In this document: piece by piece, positions 1 through 7,751 of the stretch | How positions within the stretch are numbered: position 1 is the first letter of the stretch | Layout: every line of letters begins with the position of its first letter | Assembly (NCBI GenBank): GCA_041557595.1 | Contig: JBFFGE010000090.1 | Coordinates: 1-17,719, forward strand | DNA from: JAOTYV01 sp041557595 | Lineage (GTDB): Bacteria; Pseudomonadota; Alphaproteobacteria; UBA8366 | Direction: 5' to 3' | Length of the DNA: 17,719 nt | Program-made: the position numbers and the translations under genes | Notes under the pieces: model-generated | Seen by the model: the letters and a program-made list of their open reading frames with translations, nothing else | The model's database searches: none | What the model was told of the DNA's origin: nothing

Positions 1-1
1 A

Positions 2-1150
2 CCGCTCTGTTCCTATCAGCTCGCCATGATGGGCGCGGAAGTGATCAAGGTCGAGCGTCCGGAGACCGGCGACCTGTCCCGCAAGATGGGCGCGGACGTG
101 TCACTCGGAAAGATCCATATGGGCGTCTCCTTCCTCTCCACCAATGCGGGCAAGAAATCGATCACGCTCAATCTCAAGCAGGAACAGGGCCGCGCCATCT
201 TCCGCGACCTGGTGAAAGACGCCGACGTGGTGTTCGAGAATTTCCGCCCCGGCGTGATGGACCGGCTCGGGCTCGGCTATACCTCCTTGCGCGACCTGAA
301 CCCGGGTCTTGTGTATTGCGCGGTGTCGGGTTTCGGCCAGAACGGTCCCCTGGCGCAACGCCCGGCCTACGACCAGATCATCCAGGGGTTCAGCGGGTTG
401 ATGAGCGTGACCGGAACGCCGGAGTCGGGACCGCTGCGCGCCGGCTACCTGGTGTGCGACGCCATGGGCGCCATGACCGCCGCTTTCGCGATCGCCGCCG
501 CGCTATGCCGCAAGAAAGAAACCGGGGAAGGCGCGTTCATCGACGTGTCGTTGCTGGAATCCACGCTGGCCTCGATGGCAAGCTGGGTCGTATCAAATTA
601 TGCGAATGCGGGAAAAATCCCCGTTCCCATGGGAAACGAGAATCATTCCGCGGCGCCATCCGGGACATTCCAGACCAAGGACGGCCTGCTCAATGTCGTC
701 AACAATGAGCAGAAGCAATATCACGCGCTCTGCGACGTTATCGGCAAGCCGGAATGGAAGACCGATCCCCGTTGGGCCGACCGCGACGACCGGATTCGGA
801 ACCGCGAGGAAATCCGAATCGCGCTCGACGCGGTGTTGCGGGAACGCCCGGCGGCAGAATGGGAACGCCTTTTCACGGAAGCGGGCGTCCCGGCGGCACG
901 CGTTTATACCGTTCCCGATATCCTGGCGCATCCGCATCTGGAGGCGCGCGGTTTTCTAAAAACCTTCGACGACGTACCGGGAATCGGGCGCGGCGCCACG
1001 GTGGCGAGTGCGGGATACAGCCTCGCCGGCGAGGATACGGCGCCCAAAACGCCGCCGCCGCAGCTTGGCGCCGACACCGCGGAAATCCTCGGCGCGCTCG
1101 GCTATGGCGAAGACGACATCGAGACGTTACGCGAAAAAGGAACGATCTGA
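2..1150 (+). CDS. CaiB/BaiF family CoA-transferase (family III), 5'-truncated by the window edge
   Basis: Family III CoA-transferases move CoA between an acyl-CoA and a free carboxylic acid in the cytosol. The open frame runs in from the left edge: codons before the first ATG (position 26) read PLCSYQLAMMGAEVIKVE, the usual N-terminal CoA-binding stretch of the family, so the true start lies outside the window. Further family signatures are NAGKKSITLNLK, DVVFENFRPGVMDRLGLGY, the YDQIIQGFSGLMSVTG block and the C-terminal 'GVPAARV...HPHLEARGF' region. At the usual catalytic aspartate position the sequence reads VSLLESTLA, giving Glu at codon 557-559 where formyl-CoA transferase has Asp169. About 382 residues are present against 390-410 for complete members. 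The substrate cannot be told from sequence. The SMP-30-like gene follows 60 bp downstream on the same strand and may be co-transcribed. Confidence 0.92.
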   Translation, partial: PLCSYQLAMMGAEVIKVERPETGDLSRKMGADVSLGKIHMGVSFLSTNAGKKSITLNLKQEQGRAIFRDLVKDADVVFENFRPGVMDRLGLGYTSLRDLNPGLVYCAVSGFGQNGPLAQRPAYDQIIQGFSGLMSVTGTPESGPLRAGYLVCDAMGAMTAAFAIAAALCRKKETGEGAFIDVSLLESTLASMASWVVSNYANAGKIPVPMGNENHSAAPSGTFQTKDGLLNVVNNEQKQYHALCDVIGKPEWKTDPRWADRDDRIRNREEIRIALDAVLRERPAAEWERLFTEAGVPAARVYTVPDILAHPHLEARGFLKTFDDVPGIGRGATVASAGYSLAGEDTAPKTPPPQLGADTAEILGALGYGEDDIETLREKGTI

Positions 1151-1210
1151 CCGCCGCACCGCATCGATTCAAGGACCGACACAGACGCAACCCGAACCCA
1201 TGGTGACAGG

Positions 1211-2104
1211 ATGAGCTTCTTCGAACCGCCAAAGGTGATCGAGACCGAGGTCTTCGGCGAACTGCCGGAGAAATACCGCAAGCCCGATGGCGGCACACCG
1301 CATTCCTTCCTGGAAGGACCGTCCTTCGATCTGGCGGGCAACCTGTACGTCGTCGATATCCCGCATGGCCGAATCTTCCGGGTCTCCCCGGGCGGCGACT
1401 TCGATCTGATCGCCGATTACGACGGAGAACCGAACGGCCTCAAGATTCACCGGGACGGCCGGATCTTTATCGCCGACCACAAGAACGGCCTGATGAACCT
1501 GGACCCGGACAGCGGTTCGGTCACACCGATCCTGACCGGTCCACCGAAGGAACACTTCAAGGGCCTCAACGACCTCGTCTTCGCAAGCAATGGCGACCTC
1601 TATTTCACCGATCAGGGGCAGACCGGGCTGCATGATCCGACCGGGCGGGTCTACCGGCTGTCGAGCGACGGCCGGCTCAATTGCCTGATCGGCACCGTCC
1701 CGAGCCCGAACGGCCTTGTGCTCAACCGGTCGGAAAGGGTGTTGATGGTCGCGGTCACGCGCGCGAACGCGGTCTGGCTGGTGCCGCTCACGCCGCATGG
1801 CGGCGTCAGCAAGGTCGGCCTGTTCGTCCAACTGCCGTCGCCGGGACCGGACGGCATGGCGCTCGATGCGGATGGCAATCTCGCCGTCGCACACCCAAGC
1901 CTGGGCGTCGTGTGGCTGTTCGACCGGCGCGGCGTGCCGATCTATCGCGTGAATTCCTGCCGCGGCTCGATGGTCACCAACCTCGCCTATGGCGGCGCGG
2001 ACGGAAAATCCCTCTTCATCACCGATTCGAGCACCGGCACGATCCTGCGGGCCGATATGCCGGTGGCGGGCCGGACAATGTTTTCCCATACGGACGAAAC
2101 ATAA
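1211..2104 (+). CDS. SMP-30/gluconolactonase/LRE family protein
   Basis: A 297-residue six-bladed beta-propeller of the SMP-30/gluconolactonase/luciferin-regenerating family, whose members are metal-dependent hydrolases, classically of sugar lactones. The metal and active-site positions of the family are visible: Glu35 in FLEGP, Asn120 in KGLNDL, Asn167 in PSPNGL and Asp214 in GPDGMALD. Repeated blade motifs such as 'SNGDLYFTDQG' and 'GKSLFITDSSTG' support the fold. There is no signal peptide, so it is probably cytosolic. The ATG at 1211 is preceded by only a weak AGG (1207-1209), but the N-terminus fits the family. It follows the CoA-transferase by 60 bp and ends 26 bp short of the convergent flavoprotein gene. 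A lactone-opening role in the same catabolic route is inference; many family members act on other esters. Confidence 0.9.
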   Translation: MSFFEPPKVIETEVFGELPEKYRKPDGGTPHSFLEGPSFDLAGNLYVVDIPHGRIFRVSPGGDFDLIADYDGEPNGLKIHRDGRIFIADHKNGLMNLDPDSGSVTPILTGPPKEHFKGLNDLVFASNGDLYFTDQGQTGLHDPTGRVYRLSSDGRLNCLIGTVPSPNGLVLNRSERVLMVAVTRANAVWLVPLTPHGGVSKVGLFVQLPSPGPDGMALDADGNLAVAHPSLGVVWLFDRRGVPIYRVNSCRGSMVTNLAYGGADGKSLFITDSSTGTILRADMPVAGRTMFSHTDET

Positions 2105-2130
2105 CGACGGCGGCTGCGCCGGACTCGCAG

Positions 2131-3663
2131 TCAGGACGTTTCCGCTTCCGGCAGATCATCGGTCACCACCGCATGGGCCGCATGCCGCCCGGCGAACCTG
2201 CCGGAGGTGAAGACCCAACCCAGGTGGTGGCCGTGGCCGGCCAGCAACACGCCACCCAGCCCGGTCAACCCGGCGGCGTAGAGGCCCGGGATCGGCTTCC
2301 CCTCCTCGCCCAGCACGCGCAACCCGTCGTCGACTGCCAATCCGCCGTCGATGAAATTCACCCGGGTCCAGACCGGACCCATCGCGATGAACGGTCCGGG
2401 CCCCAGGCTGCGGCGGTTGCCGCGCGCCGGGCCGCCCGCCGGATCCATCGCGTTGTAATCCGCAACGGTCTGCTCCAGCGCTGCCGCGGGCACGCCGATG
2501 TGTCCCGCCAACTCGGTCAACGTCGCCCCTTCAAAGACCATGTCCTTGCGGTTGCGCCGGTAGTCCGCGATCGAGGCGTAGGCGAAGCCCGGGACGGTCG
2601 AGACGTACCAGGGCCAGCCGGTGAATTTCGAAATGTGGTGCGCGTCGAGCAGGATGTAGCCCTGCTGCTCCGGCTGTTCCGCCAACGGCCCGTCGATGTC
2701 GCCAAGCTCGTCGGCGAAGCGTTGGCCCCGCCGGTTCACCAGGATCCCGCCTTCCTGAAACAACTTGGGCGACGGCACCAGCACGGTGGTGAGAAACGCC
2801 ATCAGGAAAGGCCGCAGCAGCCCACCAGGCAGATGTTTCAGCGCCGCGTTCATCGCCCAGGTGAACGGCCGGTGCGGCGGCAGGTTCGTGATCCATTTCC
2901 GCGGCGGCTCGGGAAAGCGGATGCCCGCGTGATAAAGATGCCCGTTGATCACCTGCGCGCCGATCGCCATCGCCATGCGATGCCCGTCGCCGGTGTTGGT
3001 CGGGTTCACGCCGGGAAAGGACGCGACGGTTTCGTTCACGAATTGCGCCTTCATGTCCCGGTCCGAGCTGTAATCGCCCGAGGCCAGGACAACGCCGCCA
3101 CGCGCCCGATAGTCCACCGTCCCGTCGGGTCCGGTCGCCGTCACGCCGACCACGCGGCCGTCTTCGCGAATCAGACTCTGCGCCGCGGTCGCGGTGCGCA
3201 AATCGACGCCGAGCCGCCGCGCCCGCCGCGCCAAATGGAAGATATAGGCGCGCGAATTCGGCAGGATATTGTGCATGCGCGGCTTGCGGTGCGGCAGTTC
3301 CTTCAGCGGACCGTAAAAGGTGATGCCCATATCCATGAGCCAGCGCAGCGTATCCGGCACGTTCTCGACCAGCAGCCGGCTGAACGCTTCGTGATTGGGC
3401 AGGGCCAGCCTCTCATTGAAGCGGTAGAGGTCGGCCAGATGATCTTCCGGGCTGTCGAGAATACCCACGGCGTATTGATGCGGCGTGTTGGTCGCCGAGA
3501 TCGATCCGATCGAACGGCCCGTCGTGCCGCCGAGCCGCTCGCCTTTTTCCAACACCACGACGCGGCGATTGAGGCTCGCCGCCTCGATCCCCGCCGCAAG
3601 GCCGCTGCCGCCACCGCCGACGACGACCACATCGCACGTGATTGACCGCGCCACTGAAGTCAT
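2131..3663 (-). CDS. FAD-dependent oxidoreductase (fumarate reductase/3-ketosteroid dehydrogenase-like flavoprotein)
   Basis: A 510-residue FAD_binding_2-type flavoprotein; relatives carry out alpha,beta-dehydrogenation or reduction (fumarate reductase, 3-ketosteroid 1-dehydrogenase, tricarballylate dehydrogenase). Residues 11-25 (DVVVVGGGGSGLAAG) form the Rossmann dinucleotide loop, with Glu39 placed to bind the FAD ribose. Further on are the internal 'GGVVLASGDYSSD' block and the C-terminal FAD motif PGLYAAGLTGLGG. I chose the ATG at 3663. The frame stays open upstream to 3840, but that part lies inside the neighbouring LLM gene and reads as Arg/Ala-rich out-of-frame sequence. No clear Shine-Dalgarno precedes 3663. 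With only 17 bp from the LLM stop, translation may be coupled. There is no signal peptide, so a cytosolic enzyme is expected. The substrate is unknown. Confidence 0.9.
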   Translation of the reverse strand: MTSVARSITCDVVVVGGGGSGLAAGIEAASLNRRVVVLEKGERLGGTTGRSIGSISATNTPHQYAVGILDSPEDHLADLYRFNERLALPNHEAFSRLLVENVPDTLRWLMDMGITFYGPLKELPHRKPRMHNILPNSRAYIFHLARRARRLGVDLRTATAAQSLIREDGRVVGVTATGPDGTVDYRARGGVVLASGDYSSDRDMKAQFVNETVASFPGVNPTNTGDGHRMAMAIGAQVINGHLYHAGIRFPEPPRKWITNLPPHRPFTWAMNAALKHLPGGLLRPFLMAFLTTVLVPSPKLFQEGGILVNRRGQRFADELGDIDGPLAEQPEQQGYILLDAHHISKFTGWPWYVSTVPGFAYASIADYRRNRKDMVFEGATLTELAGHIGVPAAALEQTVADYNAMDPAGGPARGNRRSLGPGPFIAMGPVWTRVNFIDGGLAVDDGLRVLGEEGKPIPGLYAAGLTGLGGVLLAGHGHHLGWVFTSGRFAGRHAAHAVVTDDLPEAETS

Positions 3664-3680
3664 TTCGGCCAATTCACACG

Positions 3681-4514
3681 CTAAGCCGCCTGCGCGATTT
3701 TCAACAGCTCTTCGGACGACCGCATCCAGTCTTCCGCCAGGCGCTGGCGCGGCTGAAACATCAGGTGTTGTATGCCGGCCTCGCGGAACGCGGCGATCTG
3801 CCGCTTCACATCGCCCGCATCGTCCTTGAGCGCGTCGCAATGCATACGCAGCGACAGGGTGAAGCTTTTCTCGGGGCGCGCGTCCCGCAGCCGCGCCACG
3901 GCCGGCCCGATCTCCTCCGGCTTCCAGCGCGAGCCATGCCAGCCGTCGCCGAGCGCGATCGCCCGGTCGAGCGCCGCCTCCGAGTTGCCGCCGACCCAGA
4001 TCGGGATCGGTTTTTTCGGCTGCGGCAGCGTTCGCATGGCCTGGAATTTGGCGGGAACCTTATCGCCCTCCAGCGTCACGGGATCGTCCGACCAGCAGGC
4101 CCGGAGCATGCGGATCGTCTCGTTCGCCCGCGCGCCGCGCTCCCGGAAGGGCACGCCCAGCGCATCGAATTCCGCTTCGAGCCAACCCGCCGCCGCCCCC
4201 ACCGTGAGCCGGCCGCCGCTCATCAGGTCGAGCGACGCCAGCATCTTGGCGAGCGGCAGGGGATGGCGCATCGGCAGCACCAGCACCGACGTGCCGAGGC
4301 CGATCTTCGTCGTCGCCGCCGCCGCCCATGTCAGGGTCACGATCGGTTCATGGATATACGACGTCGGCGGGTACGGCGCGTCGACCGGAATGGCGAGATG
4401 GTCGCTGACCCAGATGTCGTGATAGCCGAGTTCCTCGGCCTGCACCGCAGCCCGGCGCACCGAGTCCGGCCCGCCTGCCCGGCCGAATTGCGGCAAATGA
4501 ATTCCAAATTCCAT
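3681..4514 (-). CDS. LLM class flavin-dependent oxidoreductase (TIGR03619-like)
   Basis: A 277-residue luciferase-like monooxygenase domain protein. Family members use FMN or F420 with a TIM-barrel fold. The N-terminus MEFGIHLPQFG, then 'AEELGYHDIWVSDHLAIP', the 'TTKIGLGTSVLVLPMRHP' strand, LASLDLMSGGRLTVGAAAGW and KPIPIWVGGNSEAALDRA are the standard landmarks in order; the pattern recalls the F420-type TIGR03619 subgroup. Whether this organism makes F420 cannot be seen here. The start at 4514 has a GGGAGG about 11 nt upstream, somewhat distant. It is the first gene of a leftward pair with the FAD oxidoreductase (17 bp gap), so the two probably act on one substrate. The 170 bp up to the divergent MmgE/PrpD gene should hold both promoters. 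Confidence 0.9.
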   Translation of the reverse strand: MEFGIHLPQFGRAGGPDSVRRAAVQAEELGYHDIWVSDHLAIPVDAPYPPTSYIHEPIVTLTWAAAATTKIGLGTSVLVLPMRHPLPLAKMLASLDLMSGGRLTVGAAAGWLEAEFDALGVPFRERGARANETIRMLRACWSDDPVTLEGDKVPAKFQAMRTLPQPKKPIPIWVGGNSEAALDRAIALGDGWHGSRWKPEEIGPAVARLRDARPEKSFTLSLRMHCDALKDDAGDVKRQIAAFREAGIQHLMFQPRQRLAEDWMRSSEELLKIAQAA

Positions 4515-4684
4515 CGCGTCCGTCGCCTCCCTAAATGCCGCTCATTGGGACCGCGATACAATCCGGGAGCGATCTTGCGCCGGTTAGGACGCAGCTGCAA
4601 TTGACGCTAAGATTACCCGTATGGGAACGGACCGCGCAAGAAACCGCATCCGCAGCCCGCATGCGGTAGAAGATTGGAGCAAGA

Positions 4685-6094
4685 GTGACCATGGAATTGA
4701 CGGAAACCCTGGCGGATTTCCTGGTTGGAACGCCCAGCCAAAATATCCCGGACGCCGCATACGAAAAAGCGGAAAAGGCGATTGCCGATACGATCGGCTG
4801 TATCCTGGCGGGCAGCGTCGGCGATGTGGGCGCCCCGCTGCGCCGCTATCTGGAAACCAGCGAGGCAGAAGGGAATCGGCCCGTGCTCGGCACCGGCAAA
4901 ACCGCGCCGCCGGAAATCGCGGCGATGATCAACGGCACCTTCGGGCATGCGCTGGATTTCGACGACGTGCTGTCGATGATGCCGGCCCATCCGAGCACGG
5001 TGATCCTGCCGGCCCTGTTCGCCTGCATCGGCAAAAAGGCGAGCTGCCAATCCCTGCTCGAAGCCTATATCCTCGGTGTAGAGGTCGGCGCAAAGATGGG
5101 CCTTGGCATCGGCAACGGTCATTACCGGCGCGGCTGGCACGCCACGGGAACCCTGGCGATTTTCTCTGCGATCGCGGCGACCGCGCGGCTCCTGGATCTC
5201 GACGTCGCGACAACGCGGCAGGCGTTCGGGGTCGGCGCCTCGATGTCCAGCGGGTTGCAATGCAATTTCGGCACCATGACCAAGCCGTTCCACGCGGGCT
5301 GGGCGTCGCGCAGCGCGGTCGCGGCGGTGCGACTGGCCGAAGCGGGCTTCTCGGCGTCGGCCACGGCGATGGAAGCGAAGAACGGATTCTTTTCGACATA
5401 CGGCACCGATCAATCGGACATGGCGCGGTGCATCGCCGGCCTCGGCCGGCCCTACGTGCTTGTGGAACCGGGGCTGGCGTTGAAGAAATACCCGTGCTGT
5501 TACGCGCTGCACCGCCCGATCGACGGGCTGCTCGATCTCCGCGAACGCCTGTCGCTCACGCCGGAGACGACCGATACCGTCCATTGCCGGGTCGCGCCGG
5601 GCGCCTTGCGCCCCCTACCCTATGACCGGCCGGTGACCGGCCTCGAAGGGAAATTCAGCATGGAATATACGCTGGCGGTCGGCGTGCTGGACGGCCAATT
5701 CGATCTCGCCGCCTTCGGCGACGACGGCGTCCAGCGTCCGGCAATCGCCGGGCTGCTGCCGCGTATGCAGAAGGAAGAAGACCCGCGCTGTCTCGGCGAT
5801 GACCCCGACCCGGGGGCGCGCAGTTCCGGAACCATCGGCTTCGTCGAGGTCACCGCGACGCGACGCGATGGCGTCAGCGAGACCGTTCGCGTCGACAAGC
5901 CGACCGGATCGCCGGAGAAGGAATTGACCTGGGACGATTTGGAAACCAAGTTCCACGATTGCGCGGCGCAGACGGGCATGACGCCCGATGGCGCCGCAGC
6001 ATCCTTTGCCGCCTGGCGCGACCTTCGCCGGTGCACGGACGTGGCGGCGCTGCTTGAACCGTTGTCGGGCGCCGCGGCGAATTCGGCTGCATAG
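4685..6094 (+). CDS. MmgE/PrpD family protein (2-methylcitrate dehydratase/cis-aconitate decarboxylase-like)
   Basis: A 469-residue MmgE/PrpD-fold enzyme; known members dehydrate 2-methylcitrate, decarboxylate cis-aconitate or isomerise iminodisuccinate. The conserved active-site blocks are all present: HALDFDDV (around Asp93), AHPS (His102), GWHATGT (His152), MTKPFHAGWASR (Lys200, His203) and KKYPCCYALHRP (His276), numbered from the GTG. A catalytically active enzyme is therefore likely, but the substrate is not predictable. The start is ambiguous: the GTG at 4685 lies 5 nt after GGAG (4676-4679), and an in-frame ATG at 4691 lies 11 nt after it. The N-terminus is consistent with either. The gene is divergent from the LLM/FAD pair and followed 146 bp later by a dicarboxylate-type symporter on the same strand, fitting use of an imported organic acid (inference). 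Confidence 0.92.
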   Translation: MTMELTETLADFLVGTPSQNIPDAAYEKAEKAIADTIGCILAGSVGDVGAPLRRYLETSEAEGNRPVLGTGKTAPPEIAAMINGTFGHALDFDDVLSMMPAHPSTVILPALFACIGKKASCQSLLEAYILGVEVGAKMGLGIGNGHYRRGWHATGTLAIFSAIAATARLLDLDVATTRQAFGVGASMSSGLQCNFGTMTKPFHAGWASRSAVAAVRLAEAGFSASATAMEAKNGFFSTYGTDQSDMARCIAGLGRPYVLVEPGLALKKYPCCYALHRPIDGLLDLRERLSLTPETTDTVHCRVAPGALRPLPYDRPVTGLEGKFSMEYTLAVGVLDGQFDLAAFGDDGVQRPAIAGLLPRMQKEEDPRCLGDDPDPGARSSGTIGFVEVTATRRDGVSETVRVDKPTGSPEKELTWDDLETKFHDCAAQTGMTPDGAAASFAAWRDLRRCTDVAALLEPLSGAAANSAA

Positions 6095-6240
6095 GTTCCC
6101 GCCACAGGCCGGTCGGCATGCCGCCGCAAGGAATGTGCGGATTCGGACTGATTCACATCAATGCGGCAGACCGCACGATGGTTTTCGGTGCGTGCGGTGA
6201 TGGCCGTCGTACCATATAGAGTCGATACCCTTGGTCCTGC

Positions 6241-7644
6241 ATGACTATTGAACGATCCCTCCTAAATTTGACGGGCAAGCTTGGCGTGCTCGTCTCCCAG
6301 CGCCTGTGGCTCCAGGTCCTGATCGGCATGTTTGCCGGCGTCGGCGTCGGCTACTGCATCGGTCCGACCGCAGGATTGGTCGCGCCGCATACCGGTCTGC
6401 TGATCGGCAATTGGGCGGCGCTGCCCGGCAAGCTCTTCCTTCTGACCATCCAGTTCGTCGTCGTGCCGCTCGTCGTTGCCTCGGTCATTCGCGGCATCGC
6501 GGCGAGCGACGCCGATGTGAGCCTTCGGCGCTTGGGAGGGTGGACCATCGGATTTTTCCTGGTGACGACACTGGTCGCGGTCGCGATCGGCCTCACGGTC
6601 GCGGTGGTCATCGCGCCCGGCACCTACATCGACGGGACCATCCTCGACTCCGCGATGGCCACGCAGAAACTGAACGAAACCAGCGCCCCAGCGCCGGCCC
6701 AACTGCCGAAACCCGAAGAGATTCCCGAATTTATCACCAGCCTGTTTCCGCGCGATCCCATGACCACCTTCATCAGCGGCAACATGCTGCAGATCGTGAT
6801 CACCGCAGCCATCATCGGCATGGCCCTGGTGATGACGCCAATGGCGGACCGCAAGCCGCTGCTCGACTTATTGTCTTCGATTCAGGCGGCTTGCATGGTG
6901 ATCGTCGGCTGGGTGCTGCGTTTTGCGCCCATCGCCGTCTTCGGTCTCCTGGTTCATCTCACCGCGCGGGTCGGTCTATCGGCCCTCATCGGCACCGGGG
7001 TCTACGTCGCCACGGTGGTGCTCGGGCTCGTGGCGTTGTTCCTGGTCTATCTCGCAATTGCGGTTGTCGTCGGCCGCCGCAATTATCGGAGTTTCCTGAG
7101 CGCGATCCGCGAGGTCGTGCTCCTCGCCTTCTCGACATCGAGCTCGGCGGCGGTGATGCCGCTCAGCCTCAACACCGCCGAACACAAGCTTCACGTCAGG
7201 ACCTCGGTCGCGCGCTTCGTCATCCCGCTCGGGACCACGATCAACATGGGCGGCACCGCGCTCTATCAAGGTGTCGCCACGCTGTTCCTGGCCCAGGTCT
7301 TTCAGGTCAATATCGGCTTCTTCGGGATGCTGCTGATTGTCGTGATGGCGACGGGCGCGGCCATCGGCTCGCCGGGGACACCCGGCGTGGGAATTGTCAT
7401 CCTCGCCACCATCCTCAACAGCGTCGGCATACCGCCGGCGGGCATCGCCCTCATTCTCGGCGTGGACCGCATCCTCGACATGTGCCGCACCGCCGTCAAC
7501 GTGACGGGAGACCTGGTCGCCTGCGTCACGATCGACCGTCTTTTCGATGGAACCGTCGAACCCGTCGACGTGCATTTGGGAAAGGTTCCGACGCCAGCGA
7601 TGCCGCAGCCCCGCGAGGCAACGGAAACGCCGCCGGTCGGCTGA
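6241..7644 (+). CDS. Dicarboxylate/amino acid:cation symporter (DAACS, SDF family)
   Basis: A 467-residue inner-membrane secondary transporter of the glutamate/dicarboxylate:cation symporter family (GltP/DctA/GltPh fold). Visible landmarks are the serine-rich HP1 tip (FSTSSSAAVMPLSL), the TM7 motif (residues 335-339, NMGGT), the HP2 loop (GSPGTPGVG) and the TM8 motif LDMCRTAVNVTGD. In TM8, Asp413, Arg416, Thr417, Asn420 and Asp424 match GltPh Asp394, Arg397, Thr398, Asn401 and Asp405; the Arg normally binds an acidic side chain, favouring a dicarboxylate or acidic amino acid. Oddly, TM7 has NMGGT instead of NMDGT, and the TM3 site reads FFLVTT, so the third sodium site looks altered. No good Shine-Dalgarno precedes the ATG. 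It follows the MmgE/PrpD gene and may supply its substrate (inference). Confidence 0.93.
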   Translation: MTIERSLLNLTGKLGVLVSQRLWLQVLIGMFAGVGVGYCIGPTAGLVAPHTGLLIGNWAALPGKLFLLTIQFVVVPLVVASVIRGIAASDADVSLRRLGGWTIGFFLVTTLVAVAIGLTVAVVIAPGTYIDGTILDSAMATQKLNETSAPAPAQLPKPEEIPEFITSLFPRDPMTTFISGNMLQIVITAAIIGMALVMTPMADRKPLLDLLSSIQAACMVIVGWVLRFAPIAVFGLLVHLTARVGLSALIGTGVYVATVVLGLVALFLVYLAIAVVVGRRNYRSFLSAIREVVLLAFSTSSSAAVMPLSLNTAEHKLHVRTSVARFVIPLGTTINMGGTALYQGVATLFLAQVFQVNIGFFGMLLIVVMATGAAIGSPGTPGVGIVILATILNSVGIPPAGIALILGVDRILDMCRTAVNVTGDLVACVTIDRLFDGTVEPVDVHLGKVPTPAMPQPREATETPPVG

Positions 7645-7649
7645 CGAAT

Positions 7650-7677
7650 TTGTCCATTCGCGCCCATCGCCTATAGA
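7650..7677 (+). promoter_or_regulatory. Candidate sigma70-type promoter for the SGNH hydrolase gene
   Basis: TTGTCC at 7650-7655 and TATAGA at 7672-7677, separated by 16 bp, resemble -35 and -10 hexamers. They lie just after the symporter stop and about 75 bp before the hydrolase start. This rests on consensus matching only, and such matches arise by chance. Confidence 0.33.
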
Positions 7678-7736
7678 GTGTTCGGTATGTCGGCATCGCG
7701 CCGCCGGTGCTTGAAGTCGAACGCACGCGCCGCGAC

Positions 7737-7744
7737 AGGAGGAG
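7737..7744 (+). promoter_or_regulatory. Strong Shine-Dalgarno that fixes the SGNH hydrolase start
   Basis: AGGAGGAG lies 7 nt before the ATG at 7752. It decides for that start over an in-frame ATG at 7707, whose extra 15 residues are Arg-rich and unlike the family. Confidence 0.75.
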
Positions 7745-7751
7745 ATATCGG

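Noticed and set aside
1681..3645. 654-codon open frame on the + strand
   Set aside because: Arg/His/Pro-rich shadow of the SMP-30 gene and antisense to the flavoprotein gene, with no recognisable domain.
3664..3840. 59-codon N-terminal extension of the FAD oxidoreductase on the - strand
   Set aside because: It lies inside the 3' end of the LLM gene in another frame and is Arg/Ala-rich; the Rossmann motif starts 10 residues after the ATG at 3663, as is usual.
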